The notes below the pieces were generated by a model. It was not told the DNA's origin, ran no database searches, and saw only the letters and a program-made list of their open reading frames with translations. The position numbers and the translations under genes are program-made. Below, one piece after another: positions 1 to 8,046 of a stretch of DNA of 64,000 nucleotides. Origin of the DNA: GCA-2862585 sp036340235 (GTDB taxonomy: Bacteria > Bacteroidota > Bacteroidia > Flavobacteriales > UBA7312); assembly GCA_036340235.1 (NCBI GenBank), contig JAYYZE010000029.1, positions 1 to 64,000 on the forward strand. The letters are read 5' to 3'. Numbering within the stretch: the stretch's first letter is position 1; each line of letters opens with the position of its first letter.

Positions 1-779
1 GTCAAGAATTAGCCGATAGTGGAAAAGTAAATGTAGGTCAAACTATAGTATTTGGCTATTTTTCTCAAAACGGTATTCAGCTAACTGAAGATAAACGCAT
101 CATTGATTGCTTGAAAGATGTTGCTGAAGTAATAGAAATGGCCAATGGAACAAAAATAACAGCAACCCAACTTTTGAATCATTTCATGTTTCCGCCAAAA
201 ACTCAACAAACTTTTGTTTCAAAATTAAGTGGTGGAGAGAAAAGACGATTATACCTACTTATGGTATTAATGAAAAATCCTAATTTTCTAATTCTTGATG
301 AACCCACAAACGATTTAGACTTGCTAACATTGAACAAATTAGAAGAGTTTTTAATGGATTTTCAGGGGTGTTTGGTGATCGTTTCTCACGATAGGTATTT
401 TATTGATAAGCTAACCAATCATTTGTTTGTATTTGAAGGAAATGGAGAAGTAAAAGATGAATATTATAGCTATTCTGAGTTTAGACAAAAACAACTTACA
501 GAGAAAAAGAATGTGAAAGCGATGCTCTCAGGGGAAAAAATCACTGCCAAGACATCAAAAAAAGAAGCTAAGATTAGCTATAAAGATAAATACGAATACG
601 AACAATTAATTAGAGAGATTGAGGCCATAGAAGAGGAAAAGAACCAATTAGAAGCAAATCTTATGAATCAAAATCTAACTTTCGAAGAACTACAAGAGCT
701 AAGCATAAAAATGGACATACTTATTAAAACTCTTGAGATTAAAACAGATAGATGGATAGAGCTAGACGAATTGATGTAG
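1..779 (+). CDS. ABC-F ATPase, Uup-like (5' end outside window)
   Basis: The reading frame is open from the left edge, so only the C-terminal part is present. It carries the second nucleotide-binding domain: ABC signature LSGGEKRR, Walker B LILDEPTNDLD and the H-loop VSHDRYF. No membrane segments are seen, as expected for the soluble ABC-F family, which acts on ribosomes or DNA. The last 80 residues are charged and predicted coiled coil (EAIEEEKNQLEANL), the arrangement of Uup rather than EttA. EttA itself lies at 32550-34235. The function is inferred from family; the Walker A region is outside the window. Confidence 0.85.
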   Translation, partial: QELADSGKVNVGQTIVFGYFSQNGIQLTEDKRIIDCLKDVAEVIEMANGTKITATQLLNHFMFPPKTQQTFVSKLSGGEKRRLYLLMVLMKNPNFLILDEPTNDLDLLTLNKLEEFLMDFQGCLVIVSHDRYFIDKLTNHLFVFEGNGEVKDEYYSYSEFRQKQLTEKKNVKAMLSGEKITAKTSKKEAKISYKDKYEYEQLIREIEAIEEEKNQLEANLMNQNLTFEELQELSIKMDILIKTLEIKTDRWIELDELM

Positions 780-1329
780 TTGTATTCCTTATTTTCGTTA
801 AATACACATGGCCATATTTTATGGTCACTATTTGGTAACTGTTGTTTTTTCACATTGTAAATACAATATACTTTTAAAAGAATCTAACCGAAAAAATGAA
901 TTACAACAGAGCAAACATAATTAATGAAAAAGATGTTAAGCTAGCAATTACAATACGTATTACCCATTTAATTTGCGTTTGAGCAATATTAGCAGCATTT
1001 GAAGCCATTGACCTAAGGCCGAAAAAAAATAGGATTAACATTTATTGGCTACAGCTAGATAAAATCCTGATGAAGCAGTAAAGCTATGGATAAGTATGAG
1101 AGTGTTAAATGAAAACCATATTCCAGAATTTTTGAGTAACACACTCTTTTTATGAAACAAGAATTAAAAACCCGATCAAATTGGCACCATATGTCAAATT
1201 AGATGCCAAATATTTCTAATCACTTCCTTCAAATAACCTTTCTACTAAAAATTAATTTTTGAATGATAATTAATATTATGTTAAATAGCTCTTTTTAATA
1301 AATAGGGAAATGTTACCCCCTATTATAAT
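780..1329. other. 550 bp gap with a possible decayed ORF
   Basis: No intact gene is visible. On the + strand an ATG at 896 opens a frame of 61 codons to 1081 that is interrupted by TGA at 980-982. A second frame (+1) continues protein-like sequence from about 1063 to 1155 (NPDEAVKLWISMRV). Joined, these could be one small protein of about 80 residues broken by a nonsense codon and a frameshift. AT-rich DNA can produce such ORFs by chance, so this is tentative. Confidence 0.3.
809..832 (+). terminator. Possible hairpin after the ABC-F gene
   Basis: A stem TGGCCATA / TATGGTCA with a 3-base loop lies 30 bases after the stop codon, followed by a weak T-rich stretch near 843. It could end the transcript, but the T tract does not directly follow the stem. 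Confidence 0.3.
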
Positions 1330-2457
1330 TTAGTCTAAAATGTAATTAACCTTATCTTTAATGTATTTTATATTTTCGTCGTTTGGTTGTTCATCAAAGC
1401 AATAATCAATATGCGGTTTTGCTAATACGAGGTATTCGTTAGCCTCGTTAATTTTGGCATTATATAACGCTTTATTTCTCAAATCTACTTCTTGTGCTTT
1501 ATCAAAAAGCTCTTTGTATTTATTAAAATAATTAGCCGCTAAATTGAAATGTGCATCAAAAAAATCAGGCTTAATGTCAACAGCTTCTTTGTATGAGCTT
1601 TGAGCTTTATCAAAATCTCCGAGTTTATCATAACTACTTCCAAGAGCAAAAAAAAGTTGATGATTGTTGGGGTCTTCCTCAACAGCGAGCTTGAGTAATT
1701 CCTCGGCCTGTACAAAGTCTTCTGATGATAAATAATAATTCAACTCAGAAATTATTAAATTAACATCTGTATCAAAGTACTCTCTACCATTTCTTATAAC
1801 TTCTAATGCTTTCTCATTATTTCCCTCTTCAATTAGAATATTTGACATATAAGAGTAAATTTGAGGATCTTGGTAATTATTGTCAATTAATTTTTGAAGA
1901 TTTTTTTTGGCCTCAGTATTATTTTTTTCCGCGTAGGACACATAAAATAAATTCAACCATACACTTTCTTGAGTAACATTACTTCTTTCTAGATTTTCTT
2001 TTGAAAGCGGTATCATATCAAATACTTTGTCAAACATCTCTTTAGAGGATGAGTAGTTTTTCGAATTGTAAAACTCGATTCCTTTATTGAACAAACCAAC
2101 ACCTGCCTTGGTTATATTATTAGTTAGTTCGTCCTTTTCAAACCATTTTTTAGCTTTCGGGTGGTTATAGACAGCTATCCAACTCTGAGCACATTTCAAT
2201 ATGGCTTTATCGTCGAGCGACTTAAATGCATCGTTACTGTATATTTCGTAATATATTTTCCCCCTGTAATTATGCATTTTTACATCATTTGATGTACTTG
2301 AATTTGAGGCTGCTAGTTCGATGTATTTTATTGCTTCTTCAATATTTTCTTTCTCAAATGCTCGAAAAGCATTTTGTACGTTATTTTTTTGAGCATAACT
2401 ATTCAAACTACAAGTTATGATGATTAGACTAATTATATAATTCTTTGAAATATTCAT
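1330..2457 (-). CDS. Secreted tetratricopeptide-repeat protein
   Basis: 375 residues. An N-terminal hydrophobic signal peptide ends near SYA-QK, so the protein is exported; the cysteine within it lacks a good lipobox. From about residue 190 onward there are TPR-like helical pairs (for example LFFALGSSYDKLGDFDKAQSSYKEAV), the usual scaffold for protein-protein binding. It starts only 2 bases after the M16 peptidase gene, so the two are probably co-transcribed with gyrA upstream. The specific role is unknown; a periplasmic adaptor for the peptidase would be a guess. Confidence 0.8.
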   Translation of the reverse strand: MNISKNYIISLIIITCSLNSYAQKNNVQNAFRAFEKENIEEAIKYIELAASNSSTSNDVKMHNYRGKIYYEIYSNDAFKSLDDKAILKCAQSWIAVYNHPKAKKWFEKDELTNNITKAGVGLFNKGIEFYNSKNYSSSKEMFDKVFDMIPLSKENLERSNVTQESVWLNLFYVSYAEKNNTEAKKNLQKLIDNNYQDPQIYSYMSNILIEEGNNEKALEVIRNGREYFDTDVNLIISELNYYLSSEDFVQAEELLKLAVEEDPNNHQLFFALGSSYDKLGDFDKAQSSYKEAVDIKPDFFDAHFNLAANYFNKYKELFDKAQEVDLRNKALYNAKINEANEYLVLAKPHIDYCFDEQPNDENIKYIKDKVNYILD

Positions 2458-2459
2458 TT

Positions 2460-5276
2460 TTATTTAATTTTAAGTTCGACTACTTTTCCAAATTTTTCTA
2501 ATTTATCTTTTAGTGCGTATTTATTACCCACAACTACTACAACGTGATTTTCATTGTCAAGGTATTTATTGGCAAGAGATTTAATTTCTTGAGTACTCAT
2601 ATTATTGAGAATTTCTTTTTGCTTACTGATGTAGTCTTTTTCAAGGCCATAACGTTGAATTCTTCCAAGAAAGCGTGCTTTTTGAAATGCTGTTTCGTAC
2701 CTTAATGCTTCAGAGTTTGAAATTGATTTTTTGGTGAAGTCTAACTCTTCTTCATTGATGCCTTGAGCAATATATTTCTCGAGTTCGTAATATATTTCTG
2801 TAAGAGCGCTATCGGTTGCTTCCGAACGAACCGATGTTGAAATACTAAATGAACCATCTGTATCGTTTCCACTAAACCCAGATCTAATTCCATAGGTAAA
2901 TCCTTTATCTTCTCTAAGGTTCAAGTTCAAACGACTGCTGAACGTGCCACCAAATAAAAAGTTCATGACATTGGCTTTGTAATACTCACCGAAGGCATCG
3001 AATTTCAATCCCTTATGTGCCAATGATATAATGGACTGAGGACCTGGCTTGTGAACCAAGTAAATTGTTTTTCCCTCAATGGGAAGCATTGGAATGTTTT
3101 TATTAATATTAAGTTCATCCCCCCCCCACTTGTTCAAGAAGTTTAGCTTGGGCATTATTTGCTCTTTGGTCATATCACCCACCACAACAATACTAGCCAA
3201 TGTGGAGTTGTATTGTTTGTTGTAGAATTCCTTAACATCAGAAAGTTTTAACTTTTCAACCCCTTTGACAGTTGGCATAGTTCCTCTAATTGTCTTTCCA
3301 TACAACACTTTCATCATGGCTTCTTGAGCCATGCTTTGCGCCGATTTTTTGCTGTTGTTGATTGACTCTTTTAATTGTTTTTTATTTCTTTTAAAATCCT
3401 CTTCATTGAATGCAGGATTGAATAGCTTTTCGTCTAACAATTCAAGGGTTTGATCAATATTAGATACTATGCTAGAAATATAAATACTAGATGATCTGCC
3501 TGAAGAATTAAAGGAAATAGAACTTCCAAGATTGTCTAATTTTTCACTGATCTCTTCAGTGGTATACCTTGAAGTACTTTCGTTAAGCACCATAGCAGTT
3601 AGGTCCGAAATACCCGCTTTTTTTAGGTCGTCTATGAGAAGGTCGCCACCTTCAAGAGTGATTAATATATCAACCTTTGGAACTTCTTCATTTTTAGCAC
3701 CAATAACAGGAACCGAAGTCCCTCCCTCACTAGCTATTGAATTAATATTTGTTTCATAATAAACAGGTATTTTAACTGTTTTTGCTTGACTTGGAACAGG
3801 ACGCAATGAACGATCGAAATTATCAACAGCTTTATTATAAACTAAACCCTCATACTGGGCGTCTTTCTTAAATGGTACATGAGCAAAAGGATTGATACTT
3901 TTTACCGAGTCTTCAGAACCAAAAGGTAAAGGGAAATAGTCAATCCCTACACTTTTTCTGTTTTTTATGTATTTGTTGTATACTCGCTTAACATCTTCGA
4001 GAGTTACAGATTCGTAACGCTCTATTTCTTTGCTAAAATTGTAGGGCTCATTATTATTCACGTCCATAAGGTAGGCCCACATAGTCAATTGCGAAGCTTT
4101 TCCTTGAACACTTGAAAGACCATCAATAATTTCAGAACGTGTCGTCGCTTTAAACCTATCCAGTGATTCTTGGGTAATATAAGGATCAAAATTATTGATA
4201 ATTTCGTTAACTTTATGTTCTGTTTCAGCAAAAGAAAATTCAGGATATGAAACTACTTGGATCATGAATTCACCTGTTAACTCTGAGCATGGGTGCATAG
4301 CCATAGCTTGTACGGCTTTTTCGGTTTTGACAAACTCTTTGTAAAATTGGGAACTATTATTACCTCCCATCATATCGGCCAAGGCATCAAGCGGTGCTTC
4401 GTCTTTGTGATAATTTCCAACTGTTGGATAAACAAATGCAGCCAGTGGGAAATAAATTCTGTCTGCAAATTTTCTGTATTTATTTTGAGGAAGAATTACT
4501 CTTGGCACTCTCAATTTTCGGACTTCCTGCCCTCTTGGAATTGAACCAAAATACTTTTGTGTTAGCGCGATAACATCATCTGACTTTACATCACCAGAAA
4601 CAACTAAATAGGCGTTGTTAGGCCCATACCATCTCAAAAAGAAATCTTTAAGCTCATTAACAGTAACTCTATCCAAGTCGTCAACATAACCAATCACTGG
4701 CCATGAATAGGGATGTCCTTTGGGATAAAGTATCTGGTCTTTAACTTCCCATAGCATTCCGTAAGGAACATTGACTTGATTTTGCATTTTCTCGTTTTTT
4801 ACGGCGTCTCTTTGGTTTTCAAATTTTTCTTGGGTAACAGCATCCAATAAAAAGCCCATTCTATCTGCTTCTAGCCACAGGGCGGTTTCGAGTTGATTAC
4901 TAGGTACTGTTTGGTAATAATTTGTTCTATCTCTATTGGTAGTACCATTCATGGTTCCACCACTTTCCGAAATAATTTTAAAATGCTCGTCATCACCCAC
5001 ATTTTCAGAGCCTTGAAACATCATATGCTCGAAAAAGTGTGCAAAACCAGTCATTCCAATTTGTTCTCGGTTTGAACCAACATGATAAGTAATCTCAACA
5101 TGAACTAATGGATCGGAATTGTCTTCGTGTATTAAAATTGTTAATCCATTATCAAGCGTCCATACTTCATATGGAATATCGTATTTAGAGTTTTTAGCAA
5201 CTTCATGAATTTTGGTTTGAGAAATACAGATAGTAGAAGTGAGAACCAATAGTGTAATAAAGAGTAAATTTTTCAT
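2460..5276 (-). CDS. M16 family zinc metallopeptidase (two-domain)
   Basis: 938 residues with a signal peptide (first 20 residues, ending CISQ). The inverted zinc motif HFFEH (H80, E83, H84) and a probable third ligand E162 lie in the first M16 domain. A second M16-like half follows from about residue 540 and lacks HxxEH, the usual arrangement in pitrilysin-type enzymes, where one half is catalytic and the other helps form the chamber. It is probably a periplasmic peptidase degrading peptides. The coding strand contains a run of nine G (window 3119-3127) at about residue 716, within the second half; gain of one G would create an immediate TGA. Confidence 0.93.
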   Translation of the reverse strand: MKNLLFITLLVLTSTICISQTKIHEVAKNSKYDIPYEVWTLDNGLTILIHEDNSDPLVHVEITYHVGSNREQIGMTGFAHFFEHMMFQGSENVGDDEHFKIISESGGTMNGTTNRDRTNYYQTVPSNQLETALWLEADRMGFLLDAVTQEKFENQRDAVKNEKMQNQVNVPYGMLWEVKDQILYPKGHPYSWPVIGYVDDLDRVTVNELKDFFLRWYGPNNAYLVVSGDVKSDDVIALTQKYFGSIPRGQEVRKLRVPRVILPQNKYRKFADRIYFPLAAFVYPTVGNYHKDEAPLDALADMMGGNNSSQFYKEFVKTEKAVQAMAMHPCSELTGEFMIQVVSYPEFSFAETEHKVNEIINNFDPYITQESLDRFKATTRSEIIDGLSSVQGKASQLTMWAYLMDVNNNEPYNFSKEIERYESVTLEDVKRVYNKYIKNRKSVGIDYFPLPFGSEDSVKSINPFAHVPFKKDAQYEGLVYNKAVDNFDRSLRPVPSQAKTVKIPVYYETNINSIASEGGTSVPVIGAKNEEVPKVDILITLEGGDLLIDDLKKAGISDLTAMVLNESTSRYTTEEISEKLDNLGSSISFNSSGRSSSIYISSIVSNIDQTLELLDEKLFNPAFNEEDFKRNKKQLKESINNSKKSAQSMAQEAMMKVLYGKTIRGTMPTVKGVEKLKLSDVKEFYNKQYNSTLASIVVVGDMTKEQIMPKLNFLNKWGGDELNINKNIPMLPIEGKTIYLVHKPGPQSIISLAHKGLKFDAFGEYYKANVMNFLFGGTFSSRLNLNLREDKGFTYGIRSGFSGNDTDGSFSISTSVRSEATDSALTEIYYELEKYIAQGINEEELDFTKKSISNSEALRYETAFQKARFLGRIQRYGLEKDYISKQKEILNNMSTQEIKSLANKYLDNENHVVVVVGNKYALKDKLEKFGKVVELKIK
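3119..3127 (-). repeat. G9 mononucleotide tract inside the M16 peptidase gene
   Basis: Nine consecutive C on the + strand (G on the coding strand) encode part of Trp-Gly-Gly-Asp. Such a tract is exceptional in this AT-rich sequence, where other G/C runs reach at most six. It is a candidate slipped-strand site. Confidence 0.9.
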
Positions 5277-5379
5277 ATTTTTAGATTATGTAGTTCGAAA
5301 GTTTTGTTGGTAATATCAAACAAAGAAACGATTTTATTAAATATTTATTTCGAAATTAACGTCTAATTCCAATTCTATA

Positions 5380-7866
5380 TTAGCTATTTGTGCCTTCAAC
5401 GTTGGTTTCTTCACAATTTTCTTCTACACTAGCAGCAGGCACTTTGGCAACTGCGGCAATGGCATCCTCGTCTCTAAGCTTGATGATTCTTACACCCTGG
5501 GTGGCACGACCCATTTGTCGAAGAGTTGAAACAGAAATACGAATTGTGATACCAGATTTATTGACAACCATTAGATCGTTTTCATCGGTGACATTTTTTA
5601 ATGCTATTAACTGCCCAGTTTTTTCAGTCACATTTATAGTTTTTACACCTTTTCCTCCCCTGTTAGTAATTCTATAATCCTCAATACCGGAGCGTTTACC
5701 ATAGCCATTTTCAGAAACAACCAATACATCTGATTCAAAATCATTAATACATATCATTCCAATAACTTCATCTTTTTCAGAGGAAAGACTAACGCCTCTA
5801 ACACCGGATGCAGTACGTCCCATTGGTCGTACTTTCTCTTCTTCAAATCTAATGGCTTTTCCAAACTTAACGGCTAACATGATTTGAGAGTTTCCTGTTG
5901 TCAACTTGGCTTCTAACAGCTGGTCATTCTCTCTAATAGTGATGGCATTAATTCCATTTTGTCTAGGTCTTGAATAAGACTCTAAAGACGTCTTTTTAAC
6001 AATACCTTTTTTAGTACACATCACCACGTAGTGACCGCTGACGTAATTTTCGTCTTTGAGATCTTTGGTATTAATAAAGGCCATGACTTTATCGTCGGAC
6101 GGTATGTTAATCATATTCTGGATGGCACGTCCCTTAGATGTTTTTGACCCTTCAGGAATTTCAAAAACCCTTAACCAAAAACATCTTCCTTGTTGAGTAA
6201 AAAACAACATGTAGTCATGGTTGCTCGCCACAAAGATATCTTCTAAGAAGTCTGCGTCTCTTGTGGTAGCTCCCCTAGATCCAATCCCACCCCTGTTTTG
6301 TGACTTATACTCGGCAAGTTTAGTTCTTTTGATGTAACCCATGTGTGAAATAGTAACCACTACTTCTTCATTTGGAATCATATCTTCTATTCTAAAATCG
6401 CCACCACCATATTCAATGGTTGAACGCCTCTCATCACCATACTTTTCTTTAACTTCAACAAGTTCAGTTTTGATTATTTCCATTCGCAAGTCCTGATCAG
6501 CAAGTATATTTTTCAATTCGACGATAGTTTTCATAAGATCGTCATATTCTTCTTTGAGCTTATCTCTTTCTAATCCAGTTAACTTCTGAAGTCTAAGGTC
6601 TAAAATAGCTTTTGCCTGAATTTCGGACAAATTAAAAGAACTCATTAGATCATTTCTAGCATCTTCAGGTGTTCTTGACGAACGAATAAGTGAAATGACA
6701 TCATCAAGATTATCAATTGCAATTAGTAGTCCCTCAAGTATGTGTGCCCGTTTTTCAGCCTGCTCAAGTTCAAATTGAGTTCGTCTCGTAATAACCTCAT
6801 GTCTATGGTCAACAAAATGACTAATCAACTGTTTGAGATTTAGTTGTTGAGGCCGACCATTTACTAGTGCAATATTATTAACACTAAATGACGACTGTAG
6901 TTGTGTGTATTTGAATAATTTATTTAGAACAATATTTGGAATGGCATCACGCTTTAACTCAAATACAATACGCATACCATTTCTATCAGATTCATCACGA
7001 ATATCAAAAACGCCCTCTATTTTTTTGTCATTGATGAGGTCAGCGGTTTTCTTAATCATTTCCGCTTTATTTACCATGTAAGGAATTTCTGTAACGATAA
7101 TGGCTTCTCTGTTGCCCACTTCTTCAAATGCGGTTTTCGCACGCATGACCACTCTTCCCTTACCTGTTTCAAATGCGTCTTTCACACCTTCGTAGCCATA
7201 AATAATACCACCTGTTGGAAAGTCAGGTGCTTTTATGTGTTGCATTAATTCACTAATTTCAATATCACGGTTGTCAATGTAGGCAATCGTAGCATCAACT
7301 ACCTCAGAAAGGTTGTGGGGCGCCATATTTGTAGCCATACCAACGGCAATTCCTGAAGTACCATTACATAACAAATTAGGAATTCTGGAAGGAAGAACTA
7401 CTGGTTCTTTTAAAGTGTCGTCAAAGTTGAGTTGATAATCAACCGTATTTTTTTCAATGTCAGAAAGCAGTTCTTCAGCTGTTTTTCTTAGTCGTGCTTC
7501 TGTATATCTCATAGCGGCAGGACTATCGCCATCAATGGAGCCAAAGTTTCCTTGCCCATCAACTAGCATGTACCTAAGAGACCATTCTTGTGCCATTCGC
7601 ACCATAGTGTCATAAACAGAGGTATCACCATGAGGATGAAACTTACCCAAAACTTCCCCAACAATACGTGCTGACTTTTTGTAGGCTTTGGTCGAAGTAA
7701 CCCCCAGTTCGTGCATACCAAACAACACCCTTCTGTGTACAGGCTTTAAACCATCTCTTACATCAGGAAGTGCTCTAGAAACAATAACTGACATTGAATA
7801 ATCTATGTACTTAGATTTCATTTCCTCTTGTATGTTGATAGGTATGATTTTTTCTCCTTCTGCCAT
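5380..7866 (-). CDS. gyrA: DNA gyrase subunit A
   Basis: 828 residues. GyrA breaks and rejoins DNA in the A2B2 gyrase, introducing negative supercoils. The catalytic tyrosine is Y121 in AAMRYTEARL. The quinolone-region motif HPHGDTSVYD is present, with Thr at the position of E. coli Ser83 and Asp at the position of Asp87. The C-terminal domain has beta-pinwheel repeats and a GyrA-box-like sequence (NRGGKG), which favours GyrA over ParC. The acidic tail is short. The gene heads a leftward run with the M16 peptidase (103 bases downstream) and the TPR protein. Confidence 0.98.
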   Translation of the reverse strand: MAEGEKIIPINIQEEMKSKYIDYSMSVIVSRALPDVRDGLKPVHRRVLFGMHELGVTSTKAYKKSARIVGEVLGKFHPHGDTSVYDTMVRMAQEWSLRYMLVDGQGNFGSIDGDSPAAMRYTEARLRKTAEELLSDIEKNTVDYQLNFDDTLKEPVVLPSRIPNLLCNGTSGIAVGMATNMAPHNLSEVVDATIAYIDNRDIEISELMQHIKAPDFPTGGIIYGYEGVKDAFETGKGRVVMRAKTAFEEVGNREAIIVTEIPYMVNKAEMIKKTADLINDKKIEGVFDIRDESDRNGMRIVFELKRDAIPNIVLNKLFKYTQLQSSFSVNNIALVNGRPQQLNLKQLISHFVDHRHEVITRRTQFELEQAEKRAHILEGLLIAIDNLDDVISLIRSSRTPEDARNDLMSSFNLSEIQAKAILDLRLQKLTGLERDKLKEEYDDLMKTIVELKNILADQDLRMEIIKTELVEVKEKYGDERRSTIEYGGGDFRIEDMIPNEEVVVTISHMGYIKRTKLAEYKSQNRGGIGSRGATTRDADFLEDIFVASNHDYMLFFTQQGRCFWLRVFEIPEGSKTSKGRAIQNMINIPSDDKVMAFINTKDLKDENYVSGHYVVMCTKKGIVKKTSLESYSRPRQNGINAITIRENDQLLEAKLTTGNSQIMLAVKFGKAIRFEEEKVRPMGRTASGVRGVSLSSEKDEVIGMICINDFESDVLVVSENGYGKRSGIEDYRITNRGGKGVKTINVTEKTGQLIALKNVTDENDLMVVNKSGITIRISVSTLRQMGRATQGVRIIKLRDEDAIAAVAKVPAASVEENCEETNVEGTNS

Positions 7867-8046
7867 GTTAAAAAAATTAAAATTTATAATTAAAGGTAAC
7901 GAATTTAATTAATCAACTTAATGTTGTAGCTAAAAAAAACCAATAATTATTAACAAGAAAATTGTTGATAAATCGGCATATTTTCAATGAAGCTCATTAG
8001 AATGTAATTACTAATTTGCTAACTGAAAACTTCAATTAAGAACACT

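Noticed and set aside
7867..8046. DnaA boxes in the gyrA-clpC gap
   Set aside because: Only one sequence (TGTTGATAA near 7963) resembles a box with one mismatch; a single site is not evidence for an origin.
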